This document shows positions 1-12,330 of a stretch of 64,000 bases of DNA, piece by piece. Both the position numbers and the translations under genes were made by a program. The stretch lies in assembly GCA_018466975.1 (NCBI GenBank), contig CM031558.1, positions 1,674,001 to 1,738,000 on the forward strand, given 5' to 3'. The stretch's first letter is position 1. Each line of letters begins with the position of its first letter. Source of the DNA: Sparassis latifolia. Taxonomy: Eukaryota; Basidiomycota; Agaricomycetes; Polyporales; Sparassidaceae. The notes beneath the pieces were generated by a model. That model did not search any database, was not told the DNA's origin, and was given only the letters and a program-made list of their open reading frames with translations.

Positions 1-49
1 TGCCAATTGGCTATTCAGTCCTGTGTCAATGCTCTGCATCTGTTCTGAT

Positions 50-807
50 TCATCTGTGGTTTCTATGGGCAGTGATAAGTAAAACGTCGCAACATGTCAT
101 GTAAGACCAACCAGATTGACCAAAAACTATAGGCTCAGAGGGTGGCCGACTATCATCCAACCCACTTTGACTTGCCGGCGGTGAGCCTTCATAACTTCTC
201 TCATCATCCAGTGTGGATGACCTTTGCGATGGGCAAGCGGGAGTTGGGATTTTGGTCACTGTGCTAAGAGACCCCTCCACCCGTGACATATTAACAAGTT
301 CCACATCTGACTCCATATCTACAAAGACAATGAGACAGAATAAGACTAAGGTCAAGGCAATATTAACCTTCTGTTAAGGGAGAGCTTGCTGTGATCACAA
401 GGTTCACATTCTTTTCTGCATGAGGCTCAGGATATTAGTACACCGTACATAAAGAGGCAGGTGGATAATCATCAAAAAATTATGATAACATACCTGATGA
501 ATTTTCATCTACTCCAGGTTCCAAGGCCTCCCCACTAGATTGTCCAGCAAGTCCAACATTGACGCGGGAGGCTCTTGTTTGCCTTTGCCTTATCACAGCT
601 AGCGAGCAGGAAAAAAAAAGGGATAAGTGCAGCACTTAATGAGGATTCCTATAATGAGGAGAAATCGACCTCACCTTCACCTTGTCGCACTGTAGCAGCG
701 CCAGCCTGGAGCACTTGCTCACGGTGAGCAGCTTGCTCACCTCTATCTAAACAATGCTGAGGGGCCTTAGCTTGTGTTCGACCTCGCGCACTGGCACTGC
801 GTGCCAT
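50..807 (-). CDS. Hypothetical protein, three exons
   Basis: A three-exon model reads cleanly on the minus strand: ATG at 807 to about 681, 598-494 and 318-50. Donors and acceptors are GT/AG and all junctions are phase 1 (an alternative exon-1 donor at 674 keeps the same frame). The predicted protein is about 165 aa, starts MARSASARGRTQAKAPQH, and is basic and Ala/Arg/Gln-rich at the N-terminus. The middle and C-terminus are Ser/Pro-rich (for example SPPASQSGLDDSRPPSEP). I recognise no domain, signal peptide or membrane segment. Low complexity makes a structured enzyme unlikely. It lies just downstream of the decayed integrase-core gene on the same strand, so it could be an accessory gene of that element; that is inference. 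The second intron (175 bp) is long for this window and might hide another small exon. Confidence 0.45.
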
Positions 808-1192
808 TACCCGTTGAACAAAGTGCCAGAAAAAGAGGGAAGAGTAGTATGGGCAGATAAAAGAGTGAAGATGTTACGGGACCAACTGAGTGGCGGTGCC
901 GAGGCCTGAGTAAAATATGCGGCATCAGTTCAATCGCTGATTCCAATAAAAGGATACTCTTCTATTCATGGTGAGTATAGCAGACAGGAATATAGAATAT
1001 AAACCATCGTCCAAACATATTTGGTGAATCGAGAACACTTGTATTCTCTGAAGGAAGCACCAATGAACTTACTATACTCAGACCGGATGATTGACAGACA
1101 ACCTCATGTCGATGTGTCAATCTGGGCCATCCCATGTTTTAGTCGGTGTGGTGCACGAATCACCAAGTGATAATGATATATAGCAGTAGTGT
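808..1192. other. Intergenic stretch, nothing recognised
   Basis: About 385 bases between the 3' end of the integrase-core pseudogene and the start of the small hypothetical gene. I see no ORF, repeat or RNA gene. It presumably holds the promoter of the minus-strand gene starting at 807. Confidence 0.4.
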
Positions 1193-3007
1193 CTAATCAA
1201 CACTATGGCCCACAGGATCCCCACGACCTATAGCCTCACACAAACCAACCGCTCTCTCCCAAATTGAGCGCTGAGCGATCATACTGCGTGAGCTAAGGTC
1301 AAACTCGTCGGCCAGGATTGCATCCAGGGCGTGAACCTCCTCAGCAGTGAATGGACAGTTTGGCTCATCGCATACCACTTGTGCAAGGTGGGAAGGTGCT
1401 GAGCTTGGAGTGAAGGTGGTGCTGTCGCGTGCATTGTGCTCATAAAAGTGAGACATGAGCCGATCATCTCTGTAACTGCTCCAGTCAATACCAAACTCAT
1501 CCAATGATTCACCGGCGAGATCCTCTGTGGGAGTCAGAAACTGCTCCAGACCGCGCGGGCCTTCTTCTATCATCCCGAACATGAATAAATCACGAGGACT
1601 GCGTGCACGGAGCCCTGCAATGAAATCCGGTGTGCGTTCCAAGCCTGTGCCCATTCAAGTGCGTCATCATTGATTGCACGAAGAAAGAGATGGTGTAGTA
1701 ACCACACATGATCGGGATTGTGAGCGTCCCAGCCACAGTGTAGCTCCAGCTGGTAGAAGAAGACCAGCCACTTCTCGCCATATCCTGATGTCACATCAAC
1801 CCATAGGCGTTCAATGCGGGTGTTATGGACACTTCTGGAGTTGAGGCGATAAATGCATCAGTGTTGGTACATTCTGAAAACACAGAAATGACGCACCGCC
1901 CCAGATATATGAGCCTCTGTCCAATCCCTTGCAGTCCTCCATCCACTGCGCTACTCCAAGATTCTCCGTACCATGGTCACCACGGACACGACTGGGCACC
2001 CCATAGCGATCCATCGCATCCAGAAATAAATTGAGTACAGTTGAAGCACGATTATTGTTGTGCACTCGTATGCCAATGACAAAGCGTGAGTAGCCATCAA
2101 TGAAGCAGTGTGTGATGAGCTTGAAGTGTATGAGACCTGGGCAGACTTTAGTTTGTATGGCAACAACCAGAAGACAGTGATACATACCATGTTGGCCATC
2201 ATGATGCACCAGTGACAGTGGCCCAGGTACAGAGTACTTACATCGAACCAGGGGACGACGTGATCCAAAAATTGCTGGTGCGCCATGTACATGGGCATAC
2301 GAATCCTCAACGCAGTTACGTGGTACATTATGGCCTTGAGACTTGAGATGGCCATCAATCATCCTCCTTCCAAACTCTGGAAACACCTGCAGGATGTCAC
2401 CGACAGCTCGATCTAACTGTACATCGGACATTGTCGATGTAGGGGCAGAGCTTGAGTGGTATTCATGTGATAGTGAACCGTCTGCAGCCTGAACCTCTGT
2501 ATACACAGGAAAGCCTGGAACAGTCAGCTCATTCTCGAGAGCACGACGGCGAACAGTCCGTGAACAGCAATGGAAGAAGTTGCCCAGTTCTGTGTTCTTT
2601 CTGAGATCCATCGCAAACTTGAGGAATGTGGGGTCAATGAGGATCTTTGGTCGGCCACACCTGCCCGTGTGAACTTTTTGGACAACAATGAGAGAAGGAC
2701 GGTCAGGAGGATCAGATGAGAGGTGTGAAGCAGTGTCTAAGTCAGCGATGATGGCAGTGATGTTGAATTGAAGCTGAGTATATTCAGCAGGAGGGAGTAC
2801 AGTGCAGTGCTAGACAGATCAAAATTTAACACTAAGACTGTAGAAGGCACGTAAACTGACCACTTCAGCTGCAGATGCCAGTACAAGAGCCTCAGAACGT
2901 ACATGGCTCAAGCGCTGTACATCGCCCACCTGCATTCTAAGAGCAACATTCACCCGGTCATGGAGGGTGTAATAAGCCCGGCGGATATTGTGCAGCCGAT
3001 CTGTCAT
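1193..3007 (-). pseudogene. Integrase-core (rve) domain protein, decayed
   Basis: This encodes a DDE/RNase H-fold integrase-core protein of the kind abundant in basidiomycetes. Exon 1 (3007-2861) joins exon 2 (2809-1897) through a 51-bp phase-0 GT-AG intron. Exon 2 holds the HTH-like and core region: [53 protein letters not shown] and [18 protein letters not shown], where D, D and a downstream E/D are the expected catalytic positions. Exon 3 (1834-1193) continues with [29 protein letters not shown] and SPRDLFMFGM. Two lesions break it. The intron at 1896-1835 no longer joins in frame because one base is missing just before the donor, and a second frameshift near 1600 separates the HRISLQG and SPRDLFMF blocks. 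A role in transposition is inferred. Length and motif order otherwise match the family. Confidence 0.75.
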
Positions 3008-3109
3008 ATGTTATTGAAGCCTTAGAGTATCCACACACCAGATGGGGAATAAAGACAGGAGTTCAGGGCTGAGGAATGACTGGAACGAAGCTACCACACT
3101 GCAACAGGC

Positions 3110-3440
3110 TCAGGACTGTGGGTGTACATTATGCAGAGGAGTGCAGGACAATGCATGCATCGTCAACTACAAGCAACGAGATTAAAGCTGTGCAGCAATG
3201 CACAGCAATGCATGCACAAACAGATGACAATGCACAACACATATATTGCAGAGACCAACAGTGCATGCACCATTGTGCATGCACGATGCATGAGGTGAAT
3301 GCGCATGCAAGGTCACGTGCTCAATGCACAGGAATGAACACCGATGCATAAGTACAAAACAAGGTCCTGACACCTGAAATTTCATTTTTGTCCAGTAACG
3401 GCCGCCATAGCATGTGCACATCACATGCACTGCAGATCAC
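3110..3440. repeat. TGCA-rich low-complexity tract
   Basis: About 330 bases saturated with TGCA, TGCATGCA and GTGCATGCAC motifs at irregular spacing. Apparent ORFs on both strands here are products of the motif and are not called as genes. Confidence 0.6.
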
Positions 3441-4740
3441 GTTTTGCACCGTATGAAACGTGACTTGGGTCGCACGTGACACTACCGGCTTCAAGCACTT
3501 GTTACCACACTTGTAGCCAAACTTGCCAGGCCTGTAGTTCAGTCAATTCTCCTCGGATCTGGATAAACCAAGTGGCCATTCTGACCGGATTTTCAAGCTT
3601 AATCTGATGGTGTTACTCTTAAAACATAATAATCACTTTCTGGAGTGCTACAATCCATTTCCTTAATTTTCTCTCACTTCTGCTTGTTTCTTCAACGTGC
3701 ACTTTTTTGCACTTCAGACTGAGCATTCTAATCCAAAACTAAGATATCTCAGCCACAAATTTACTTGGTTTAAAAAGGCATTATGCTCCATTTCCTTCAC
3801 AGAGTTCAATGGTACTGCTTTTCATGCATTGAAATTAGTATGTGCTTCTATAATTTCACTAATTATGATGCATTGATTCTCTGTGGCTGCTGTGGCACTT
3901 CTATTGCTCACTATTTGTGTAAGTCACATTGGTTTTCACTACAATCACTTTGAAAGACCGACTGTATGCAAGATGTAGTACAGTAACAACAGGCACTACA
4001 AAGTTTGTAGTTAAACCCTAGACCTAACCCAGGACTAGGTGTAGCTCATGCATACAAATTTGTATTGAAAAGTTGTTCTCATGCATAGGGGCCATTTGAT
4101 CTGTCCCTCAGAATTTTGGCAGAAGCCCTATCCCAAGAATGATTTCTTTATACCTCAGAAATCGTAATTGTAACTTTAATGACTCCTGACTTTCCCAATT
4201 TGGGCAAGTGTATTTTGAGGTTAGAAATCTCAGAAAAAGACAGAAAAAAGCGGAAAAATTAGAGGCATGGTCTAGATAATCATGGGTACCTTTAGTAAGT
4301 CAATTTCCAAATTAGAAAACTGACTAAGCAGGCCTTCTAGTGCTACTTAGGTCTCTTTTTTGGTTTTAATTCAATAATAATGGTTACAATGCATTAAACT
4401 CATACAACATGTATAAAACATAATTTTAATGTTCCCTGAGATAGAGCTATTATCTATTATCTAATCTAAAGTGCTGCAGTCATGCATCTGTTGATGGTTA
4501 TTTGTACAAGTCGCGCTGGTTTTCAATACAACAGTTTTGAATGTTCATCTATACTCAACTTGTAGTTGGGCAAGAGGAGCCATTAGAATGTTTGTAGCTA
4601 AGTTCTATCTCTAGGATTTTCCCACAGTTTGGGGAAAAGTTCATCACGGTTCAGATCAGCCTCCAAAGGCCCACTGCTTATAAGAATGATTCTCTTCGTA
4701 CATCAGAAATCGTAATTCAGAGCCACTGAATTTAATCTAA
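3430..4740 (+). repeat. Dispersed repeat, copy 1 (most complete)
   Basis: AT-rich non-coding sequence with recognisable parts elsewhere in the window: at 41,007-42,091 in the same orientation and at about 24,950-25,400 inverted. Shared landmarks in order include a segment around 3520 (GCCAAACTTGCCAGGC), one around 3745 (AAACTAAGATATCTCAGCC), the stretch at 4180-4300 ending TTAGAGGCATGGTC, the stretch at 4420-4480, and GTCGCGCTGGTTTTCAATAC near 4510. In the other two places it flanks the KDZ element, so it is probably the end of, or a non-autonomous derivative of, that element. No coding potential was seen. Confidence 0.6.
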
Positions 4741-4750
4741 ATACATATGA

Positions 4751-6350
4751 TCAAAGTTTTGACACTATGTTGAGCATATGAAGATGATGACCTTTTGTTG
4801 CCTCTGAACCTTCCAAGTCAAAGACAACATCCAGCCGATTTAGAAACTCGCTGCGGTCAATGTAATAGACTTGAAGGTACTCCTCCACAAGATTAGCGAT
4901 GGCATGCACAGGCAGCGAGCGCAGGTGCAGATGAACCAAAACCAAAGAGGAGGTATCCAATCTTACGGTCAGTGCTATCTCAGGCTTGCCGACAATCCAA
5001 AGACCCTTCATCAATGGTACCCAAGATTTTTCAGTGGATGGGACACTATACAGGCTCTGAGATCCCTCAAATATCAGCTTTTGTGTGAGTAAAGAATTCA
5101 TATTAAACCTACATGGTATACCTGCATTGCACCTCTGTCACGCTTGATGGTGCAGGCCAGACATTCAAACTGCATCTGCTCAGTCATATTCCACTGTCGA
5201 AGATCTGGAATGCAATGCAAGCAAACAGCTCTGCTGCAGTTTGGACAGTCACAGTCAACCAAGTCTCTGCCTTATTGGCAGAGAAAGCAATACTAGGTGC
5301 ATGGTGTTAGCAAGATGCATATGTTGAAGAGAGAAAACACACCACATCAGAATTGGAGATGACATTTGAGACAACAGGCACTGGACTTGACAGCTGAGAG
5401 CCCACATGCAGGTCACTGGAGGCTTGTAACATTTCAGGGGCTAATGTCATAAGAATGAAAATGCACTGCCAAAAATTCAACAATGCACCATTGTCGAGTG
5501 AGCCATGTTCACCTGTTGGCAACCCCACAAACTTCTATGCCATCTGGAAGACCTTGTGATGTTGATGCTTAGGAGCATGAGCAGAAGGAGGTATAGTTGG
5601 ATTGGAGGTGAGTAAGCTGTTCTCATCATGAACAGCAGCAGTGATAGACACCGCAGGATCACGTATGAGTCGACTGCTTTGGCATCGAGGGACATCCATT
5701 TTAGCAGCAGCTGCACATCCTTTTGGCCTGCGTATGACTCCAACAAATGGGTGGCTCTGAAAACATGTGAGGGCAAAGCAGGAACACTTGCCTCATCCTC
5801 ATTCTCATCCTTGGCCTCGGCCTTGCCCTCCTCCTCGACATCCTCCTTGATATCCTCCTTGACATCCTCCTTGACATCTGACACAGGTGCATAGCTCAGT
5901 GGCTGGTGGATTGTCTCCTTATGTTCCTCCTTGGTATTGTCCAATTTATCACTCTTCTTTGATTCATTATTGGACAGAGGTGGGCTACCGGTGTGATCAC
6001 GATTTACTAGAAATGTCTCACCTCTGTCTGAGTCATCATCCAGAAACTCCCCCTTCAACTGACCATCTTCATTGGCATCTTTATACAAACCTCTATACAC
6101 AATGCTCCCCCTGTCATCTCTGCTTCCTCTCAACTGGAACTGCTTCCAATTATCCATGTCCATTATCTCATCCACACTCAGAGTCAATTGCGACATAGTA
6201 TCAGCTTGGGGGGTCATGTGAGATGTTGGCGAATGCAGGGTAGAGTCTGTCATCACAATATCAAATGAAATGTTGCTTACTTGACAAACGTATTCACTAT
6301 TAGAAACATGTAAACATACCTGGTTTGTCCTTTTGCAAAGGTCAGCCATG
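4751..6350 (-). CDS. Acidic, Cys-rich hypothetical protein, multi-exon (possibly decayed)
   Basis: I do not recognise the family. Minus-strand coding blocks line up from about 6340 down to 4751. The first block (about 6260-5640) is acidic with a Lys/Glu/Asp repeat (VKEDVKEDIKEDVEEEGK) followed by LPSHVFRATHLLESYAGQKD. The next, near 5553-5330, reads GSLDNGALLNFWQCIFILMTLAPEML. A Cys cluster lies near 5265-5125 (CDCPNCSRAVCLHC then FECLACTIKRD), which would suit a zinc-binding domain. The last block (about 5060-4751) has KSWVPLMKGLWIVGKPE and LDVVFDLEGSEATKGHHLH and ends at 4751. Donors such as those after SNISNSD and RGAMQ look usable, but I could not fix every junction. Start codon and exact exon limits are uncertain. 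Function is unknown. Confidence 0.4.
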
Positions 6351-6589
6351 GTAGTAAGCTGGTGGCACAGATCTACAGTACGAGATGCCTCCTCCAATTG
6401 GCTGATCGGCCTGATCGAGATTGAAACCTTGATGCTGGTCCTGACTTGTACCCACAGATGCAGGATTCTCCGGGATTGAGTGCAGATTGAAGGTAGATTG
6501 CCTAACACCAGACTGCGGGGTATAGGCAGGGACACAGGTCTACCTTTGTAGTACAAAGGCCTGACCCTGACTATACATACAGGTACATA

Positions 6590-6970
6590 GACCTGCATAT
6601 AGTACAGGTGGGTCACAGGTTTATAAAAGATAAACCTGTACTATGACCTGTACTATTACTATGTATGTACCTATGTGTAGTTTACTACACATCCTGGACA
6701 TGTCTTCAAGTAAAGTAGTACTTAAGAGCAAAGTTTAACATACAAAGTTTAAGTTTAAGTAGCTCTCTTACAGAATATATGTGTTAGCATTTGTGCTTCA
6801 ATTTATTTAGTTTAATTTGAGTCTCACTCATATATTTATAAAAACTCCGCAGGTTTATGTAGTTAGACCTCATATACCTATACTATGTGTACAGGTTTCA
6901 CAGGTCCAACAAACTCATACCTGGACTATAACATTTACTATAACTATACTTGGACCTTTGCATAGTTTAT
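6590..6970. repeat. AT-rich tract with ACCTGTAC inverted motifs
   Basis: Repeated ACCTGTACTAT and its complement ATAGTACAGGT, plus CATAGTTTA/TAGTTTACTACAC variants, make a locally self-complementary region upstream of the 4.75-6.35 kb gene. No ORF was seen. Confidence 0.4.
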
Positions 6971-8970
6971 TACACTACTATGTCCCTGCCTAGTGAGGTA
7001 GAGGTCTGACTGGCAGGCTGAGCAGACTGTGTGTGCTTCTCAGACTGGCTGTGCATGGTAGAATATACAAAGGTAGCCAAATAGATGTGTGAGAATAAGC
7101 AGCAGAGGCACAGCAACAGAAATATAGCAGAGCAGAGACAGCAAGGATAGAGCAAGAGAGAGAGAGAGGGATAGATCAGATTACAGTGATTGCAATCAAA
7201 AGGACTTGTGCGCGCGAACCCATTGAGATCACGTGATATGCTTGGAGGGCTGGACTTTCTGAAATCTAGTGGACAGTGGCTGAAATTCGATCTGAGTCCG
7301 AAAAATTTCCAAATGTAGTAATATCTCAGCCACCAGTGTGCACCTTCTGCATATGGAAGGTGCTTAACGTGTCTGGTGTCTGGGGCACATGACCAAACAA
7401 AAATGGCCAAATAGTTGGTTTTATGAGCTGGCACAACTTGCTCTCTCTCTTCCTTCTCTACCACCACCATCCCCTTTTAGCAAGCTGGCCTCAAGTGGCT
7501 GAGCTTTATTGCTGCATGTTGCCATGGGCATGCAGTGTCAAAGCTCAGTTATTTGTAGGGCTACCTTGCGCTGAGGTGATTGAAAAGTAATTCCTTTCGC
7601 TTTAGCCGTCGGTCGATGCATCATTGAACGACTATTAACCACGCTGGTTAGACGCGTTTCTCGAGAAGACACAACAACTTACCTGACAGTGCAAAGAGAC
7701 TGAGGCTCATTGTGTCCAGTTCAGTCGTGAGGCCCTGAAATATTCGACTTGGTTCGCAATGCCTCGCCCGGATCTCTCAGCTTATGGATTGTCCGCCGCA
7801 GAAGTCCCAAGTTGGGGTGATCGAGTAGCTACAGAAAAGTACATACTACGGGCCTAAGATCTATTGGAACCAATCTAACAATTTGCCCTGCAGCCTGACA
7901 CATCCCGGAGGGATATCCAGTACGTATCAAGATGAGCTGCTGCAGGACAACTTGGGATGAGAAATGTAATCTGCGAAGGGAAAAACCACTCACCAAAGTG
8001 AATTTGGGCACAACAACGGCCTTACAAACTTTTGAACGCATAGTGTAAGTGAACGGGATGATATTGAAGGTTGAGACAATGAGGAAGAAGAAAAAACTCA
8101 CCTGCCAGAGTCAGTAATACCCTACGTTGTCGATATCCCTACATCCACTCAACTGCTGGTAATACCAGCAGGAGCGGATGCATACCGAGGTCTCACGATG
8201 GCCGTATGGCCATCGGAGCACCACGGTGCTTGAGGAGGGAGGGTGAAAAGTCGGGGAGATGAGGCTTGACGCTTGAGGCGCGAGCTTGGGGAGCGAAGGG
8301 CTTGAGGCTGGAGGAGACTTGAGATTTGGCTAAGTCTCGCGCTGATAATTGTATTCGTGCGGAGCTCAAACCCATCAACTAAAATGGTAGGCCGTATACA
8401 GCACTCGACAGACTCCCTTGTCTTATCCATCGTCCATTGTCGTCCTCGTAGCCCACTACTTCCTCTCTGTGAGTTCAGTCTCACAAGTTCTTGTTTTCTT
8501 CATTTCTCCTCAAGTCCAGGGCACAAATGAGAGGCATATGCCTTTTGAATGCCTCTGAGAATGACAGCTGCGCACAAAGAGACATTGTTCTCTTCGCCTG
8601 GCTGGTGGTCAGCAAGATCTCAAGACCTCAAGACCTCGGGCGGGCGACTGACTGAACGCTGTGTTTGTGATGCAGCTATCCCATTTTCCCGTAAGTTCCT
8701 GAACTATTGGTGTGCTCAATTGCAGCTGCATCCCCACGGCAGTAAGTGTCTCAGACTTTGAGCTACATCTTGTAGTTCAAAGTACTCGAGTGATTCTCTC
8801 GCTAATTCTTTTGCACGTTCATATATAGGCTATTACTTGTATACCGGTCTTGCTGTGTTGGTGTGTGAGCAACCTCGGGTCTCGCTTTTTTCGCTGAGGT
8901 TTCCTGAGGTACGCTAACCAGAGCTCAGAGTTTGTTCTACTCTGACTATGTGTTCTCACTGAAACAGAGG
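6971..8970. other. Gene-poor stretch
   Basis: Two kilobases with only short open frames on either strand. None shows a recognisable domain, convincing splice partners or a plausible composition. I see no RNA gene. Remnants of older genes cannot be excluded. Confidence 0.4.
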
Positions 8971-11539
8971 ATGTCTACAAGATGTGGATGCAGACGTGAG
9001 TGTGAGGTGAATGCAGGACCAGGACAACGGGCAAGGGGTCGATCAGGTGAAACTTTTCCTCAACCTTCTGCCTGTCGCGGGCACTGAGCGATCTCATACC
9101 TTACACCAGCATGCAGTGGAAATCGTTCCAGGCCATTGGCCTCCCAAACCAGCAATGACCCAACATCACGAGCGTTAGCACTGCCGACTGCGTCGTCATC
9201 TCAGCAGGCGATCGATGACGAAATCGTTTCAGGCCATCAGCCTCTCAGACCAGCAACGTCCTAACATCGTGAGCATTGGCACTGCTGACTGCATCATCAT
9301 CTCAGCAGGCGATTGTTGACAGGGAGGGCAAGCTAGCCGGTAGGCAGAACTTACAATGTGCTAGCAGCTGTTTCTGATCATCCGAAACAGTAACAGATGA
9401 ATTGAAGGCGTTCAACAGCATTTTGGCCGCGGACTTTTCACTGCATGAGGAGGGTGTGATTACCACTCCGAACGCGACTTACATACCCGAGTTCCCAGTC
9501 ATACATGATGGGCAAATTGTCGCGAGGCAGGATGGCCGATGGGGGCCTCAAGAATACTCGAGGTGGCCGCAGATGTATGACCAAGAGGTCATCCACCACA
9601 TGTGCATCCCGACTTTGCAGAGCGTGGTGGAGGCGGATGCGATGGTGCTGTGGGATAAGATACGGGTATGGGAATGGGAGGTAGACACCACATGCCGCGT
9701 GCCCGAGCTGGGCTTCCTGGTGGAGGACAAGCTCAAAGCACTCACTGAGACAGCCCTGCGTGTGACACACAGATTCAAACACAAGCTTGGCAATATGGTC
9801 TCAGAGAAGAACAAAGCCGGCATGCAGCTCCTGCTGATGCTTGTGCAATGCCTTGACCGTCTTCACCTCTTACTGACCTCTTGCAATCACGCGATCATGC
9901 TGGGTGCACATGTGCAATGCCTCACCCTCGAGTTGTGGGGGTACGTGAACTACTACTCAGTCATCATCGGTCACCTCGAGACCCCGACTCTGCATGAGAG
10001 TGTGGATTGGGATGTATTACCAGTCTGTGGTGCATTCACAAACGACGCGAGTGTCGCGCAGTTATTGTTCCGTGTCGGCGTGCCATTTTGGTTCATCCAG
10101 ACGAAGACCGACAAGACGAGGATCAAGAAGTGGGCATTCCCTGTGCCTATCAGCAACGAGCTAAGCCTCGAAATGTCATGGCCGTGCCTTCTCAGGAACG
10201 AGACCGATCTCGCAGGGATCTTGAACTGCCTGGGAGATTGGCCCTCAAGGATGCTGCACGAGGCTACCAATGCCGTCTGTGATGTGCGCCTGCCACCTTT
10301 GGAAGGCACATCCAAAAGCTCAAGTGCTGAGCAGCCCCCACAGAAGAAGCAAAAGGACGACAAGCAGCTGTCCATTCAGCAAGGTGATGGCAACGTCGAG
10401 TCGCAGGCCTCACACTCTGTGGCGGAGTCCTCCAAGAAGTCCAAGCGGTCGCATCGTGGCATGCGAGGAAAAAAGAAGCACCACGTTGAAGGTTCTAGCA
10501 CGGAGACGTTGCAGCCCGCCCATCCATCTTTGGCGCATGAGTGCAGCACATTAATTGGTGCTGCGTGGAATGTCGCACTCTCAGCTGTGCCGCCTTTGGC
10601 AGCTCCCGCGCGGGCGACAATGTACTTCTTCCCTCCACCTTTCATGCTTAGGTGCTCCGGCGACAAGCTTAGGCGGTATCTGCACAATTTCGTGTGGATT
10701 CACGGATTTTGTCGTAACGTATTCTAGATCCGACAATTGGCGGCCTCCCACTGAAGATAGCAGAATGGCATGATGCGTTGTGGGGGGATTACAGCCTGGA
10801 CCAGGCGGTGGATGGCAGCAGTGCAATCACAGCGAGCGGAAGTGTCAATGCCTCTGTAGAGGGTGAGATGGGGGCGACTGAGGGCCCAATCCGCACGAGT
10901 GATGCCGCGGGCCCCATGTCGCAAGTGAATTCCATGAGTAAGGCTGGCTCTGCGAAAAAGGTGAAGGATAGGCACGAGCAACAGCAGAATATTCACCGTC
11001 TCTTTGCTGCGACCGGCTGCATGAGCTCCTACATCGAGACTGTGCAACCGCATTTTGGCATGGACTTAATTTCAGTGGATGACGTAGACGAGCTGTGCAA
11101 GAAGCTGTTGTGGGAGGTTCACGAGACCAACTGGCGTTGTAAGCTGCGTGCGTTGGACACTCATCTATTGGACATGAGCAAGTGGAGCTCCATGCACCGC
11201 TGGGAACGCGAGGTGCAACTCGCGAAAGTGTGGGACAAGTGGGACTCTGGCTCAGGTCTAACAGTCGCACCATATTAGAACTCATGCGACATTGTCTTCT
11301 GCTGGGTGCATGCTCCTGCGCAGGGATGGCTGCCATGCAAAAAATTCTTGGCCGCTTTCATTGCCGTTATGCAGCGATGGCCAGAACTTCTGGAAGGCTT
11401 ACGACTGGATGCGCACAAGGTCCTCGCCTATGAGGCGGACGAATACAATCTCTTGCAAGAGAACGTTGTCCGATTCTACATGACGATGTTCGTGCATCAC
11501 TTCCACCATCTGCCCATCGCGCCCATCCAATATGCTTAG
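8971..11539 (+). pseudogene. Large hypothetical protein of basidiomycete-restricted type, frameshifted
   Basis: A multi-exon plus-strand gene. Exon 1 is 8971-9046 (starts MSTRCGCRRECE), exon 2 is 9110-9339, and exon 3 starts at 9391 and stays open to about 10,727. All carry GT-AG introns of 51-63 bp and phase-1 joins. Exon 3 has WPQMYDQEVIHHMCIPTLQS, a CGAFTNDASVAQLLFRVGVP block with PFWFIQTKTDK, then a Lys-rich probable nuclear-targeting region (KKSKRSHRGMRGKKKHH). Later blocks are GGLPLKIAEWHDALWGDY (about 10,735), FGMDLISVDDVDELCKKLLW (about 11,060) and a C-terminal block ending at 11,539. The layout resembles hypothetical proteins widespread in Agaricomycetes; I know no function. Lesions: exon 2 contains a 101-bp tandem duplication that shifts the frame, and frames also change near 10,720 and 11,275 without a normal-sized intron. 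Confidence 0.5.
9119..9320 (+). repeat. 101-bp tandem duplication inside an exon
   Basis: Two diverged copies start with GAAATCGTTCCAGGCCAT (9119) and GAAATCGTTTCAGGCCAT (9220) and end near CTCAGCAGGCGAT. The period of 101 is not a multiple of three, so the duplication breaks exon 2 of the gene at 8971-11539. Confidence 0.8.
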
Positions 11540-11684
11540 TCCGCCGTTCGTGTTTGCTCGCAGATTGTTGTTTTGTATATCATTGTATGAATGACATGTT
11601 CGCATTTTTGTGTGTTCAATACTTCTTGGGTGATTTTTCTTTCCCAATGATCTTACTGTGTTGAGTTGTGCTCGGAATTAGGGT

Positions 11685-11892
11685 AAGTAGTTATGTTGCG
11701 CACTATACCCTCTTGTGCTCATTGCTCTCTCCCATAGGCTTTCAGTTTGCACGCAATGCCCCTCCCCGATAGATCTGCAATAGCGAAACAGGCCAAGTAG
11801 TTATGTTGTGTGCTAAACCTTTGTTACTCATTGCTGTCTCCCATAGGCTTTCAGCTCGCATGCAATGCCCCTCCCGATAGATCTGCAGTAGT
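11685..11892 (+). repeat. Tandem duplication of about 110 bp
   Basis: Both units start AAGTAGTTATGTTG (11,685 and 11,795) and share CTCCCATAGGCTTTCAG and the CGATAGATCTGCA region. It lies in the 3' flank of the preceding gene. I see no gene in 11,540-11,985. Confidence 0.75.
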
Positions 11893-11989
11893 GGATGGCT
11901 CGACGCTTTTTGTGTACATATATTTGCTCGAAAACTTACAGTATAAAATGCCAGCCATGAATGCACTGACCTTCAGCTCCAGAATATGG

Positions 11990-12330
11990 CTCCCGTTCAC
12001 ACCAATCCTCGCGTCAAAACCATCGTTGACGGCTTCCTGCCTTAGTGTGATGTCCTGGTCTCATCCTTGATAATGTGTGCTGTCCAGCCCGACGAACGCC
12101 ATGCCATCGTGGCAAGCTATGGCATTAACAACACGGACAACCTCGGCATGCTCTTCGAGATTGTAAGCATGGTTCAAAATCTTGCTACTGAATAGTTTCT
12201 TACCTTTGCCCAGTGTCGTGCGACTCCAAAATGTGCCCGCCATCTCAAGTGGCTCTGAGCGCAAATGACGACGGCCAATATGGCGCAATGCCATGAGGAT
12301 GTCGCTGTGCTTTGCCCGCACCCCATACTC
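11990..12330 (-). pseudogene. Possible antisense coding remnant
   Basis: The minus strand reads FARIGVNGSHILELK-like and GMAFVGLDSTHYQG blocks in one frame, separated by a single TGA near 12,068, and ends with a good donor (AAG followed by GTCAGT, near 11,975). It overlaps the first exon of the plus-strand gene at 12,265 in antisense, so both cannot be fully real as drawn. I recognise no family. Confidence 0.3.

Noticed and set aside
5628..5894. Ser-rich plus-strand ORF
   Set aside because: Antisense of the acidic Lys/Glu/Asp repeat on the minus strand.
6970..7470. 166-codon minus-strand ORF
   Set aside because: Non-ATG start or low-complexity composition, no recognisable motif or splice context.
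8149..8484. 111-codon minus-strand ORF
   Set aside because: Overlaps other equally weak frames; no motif and no support for splicing.
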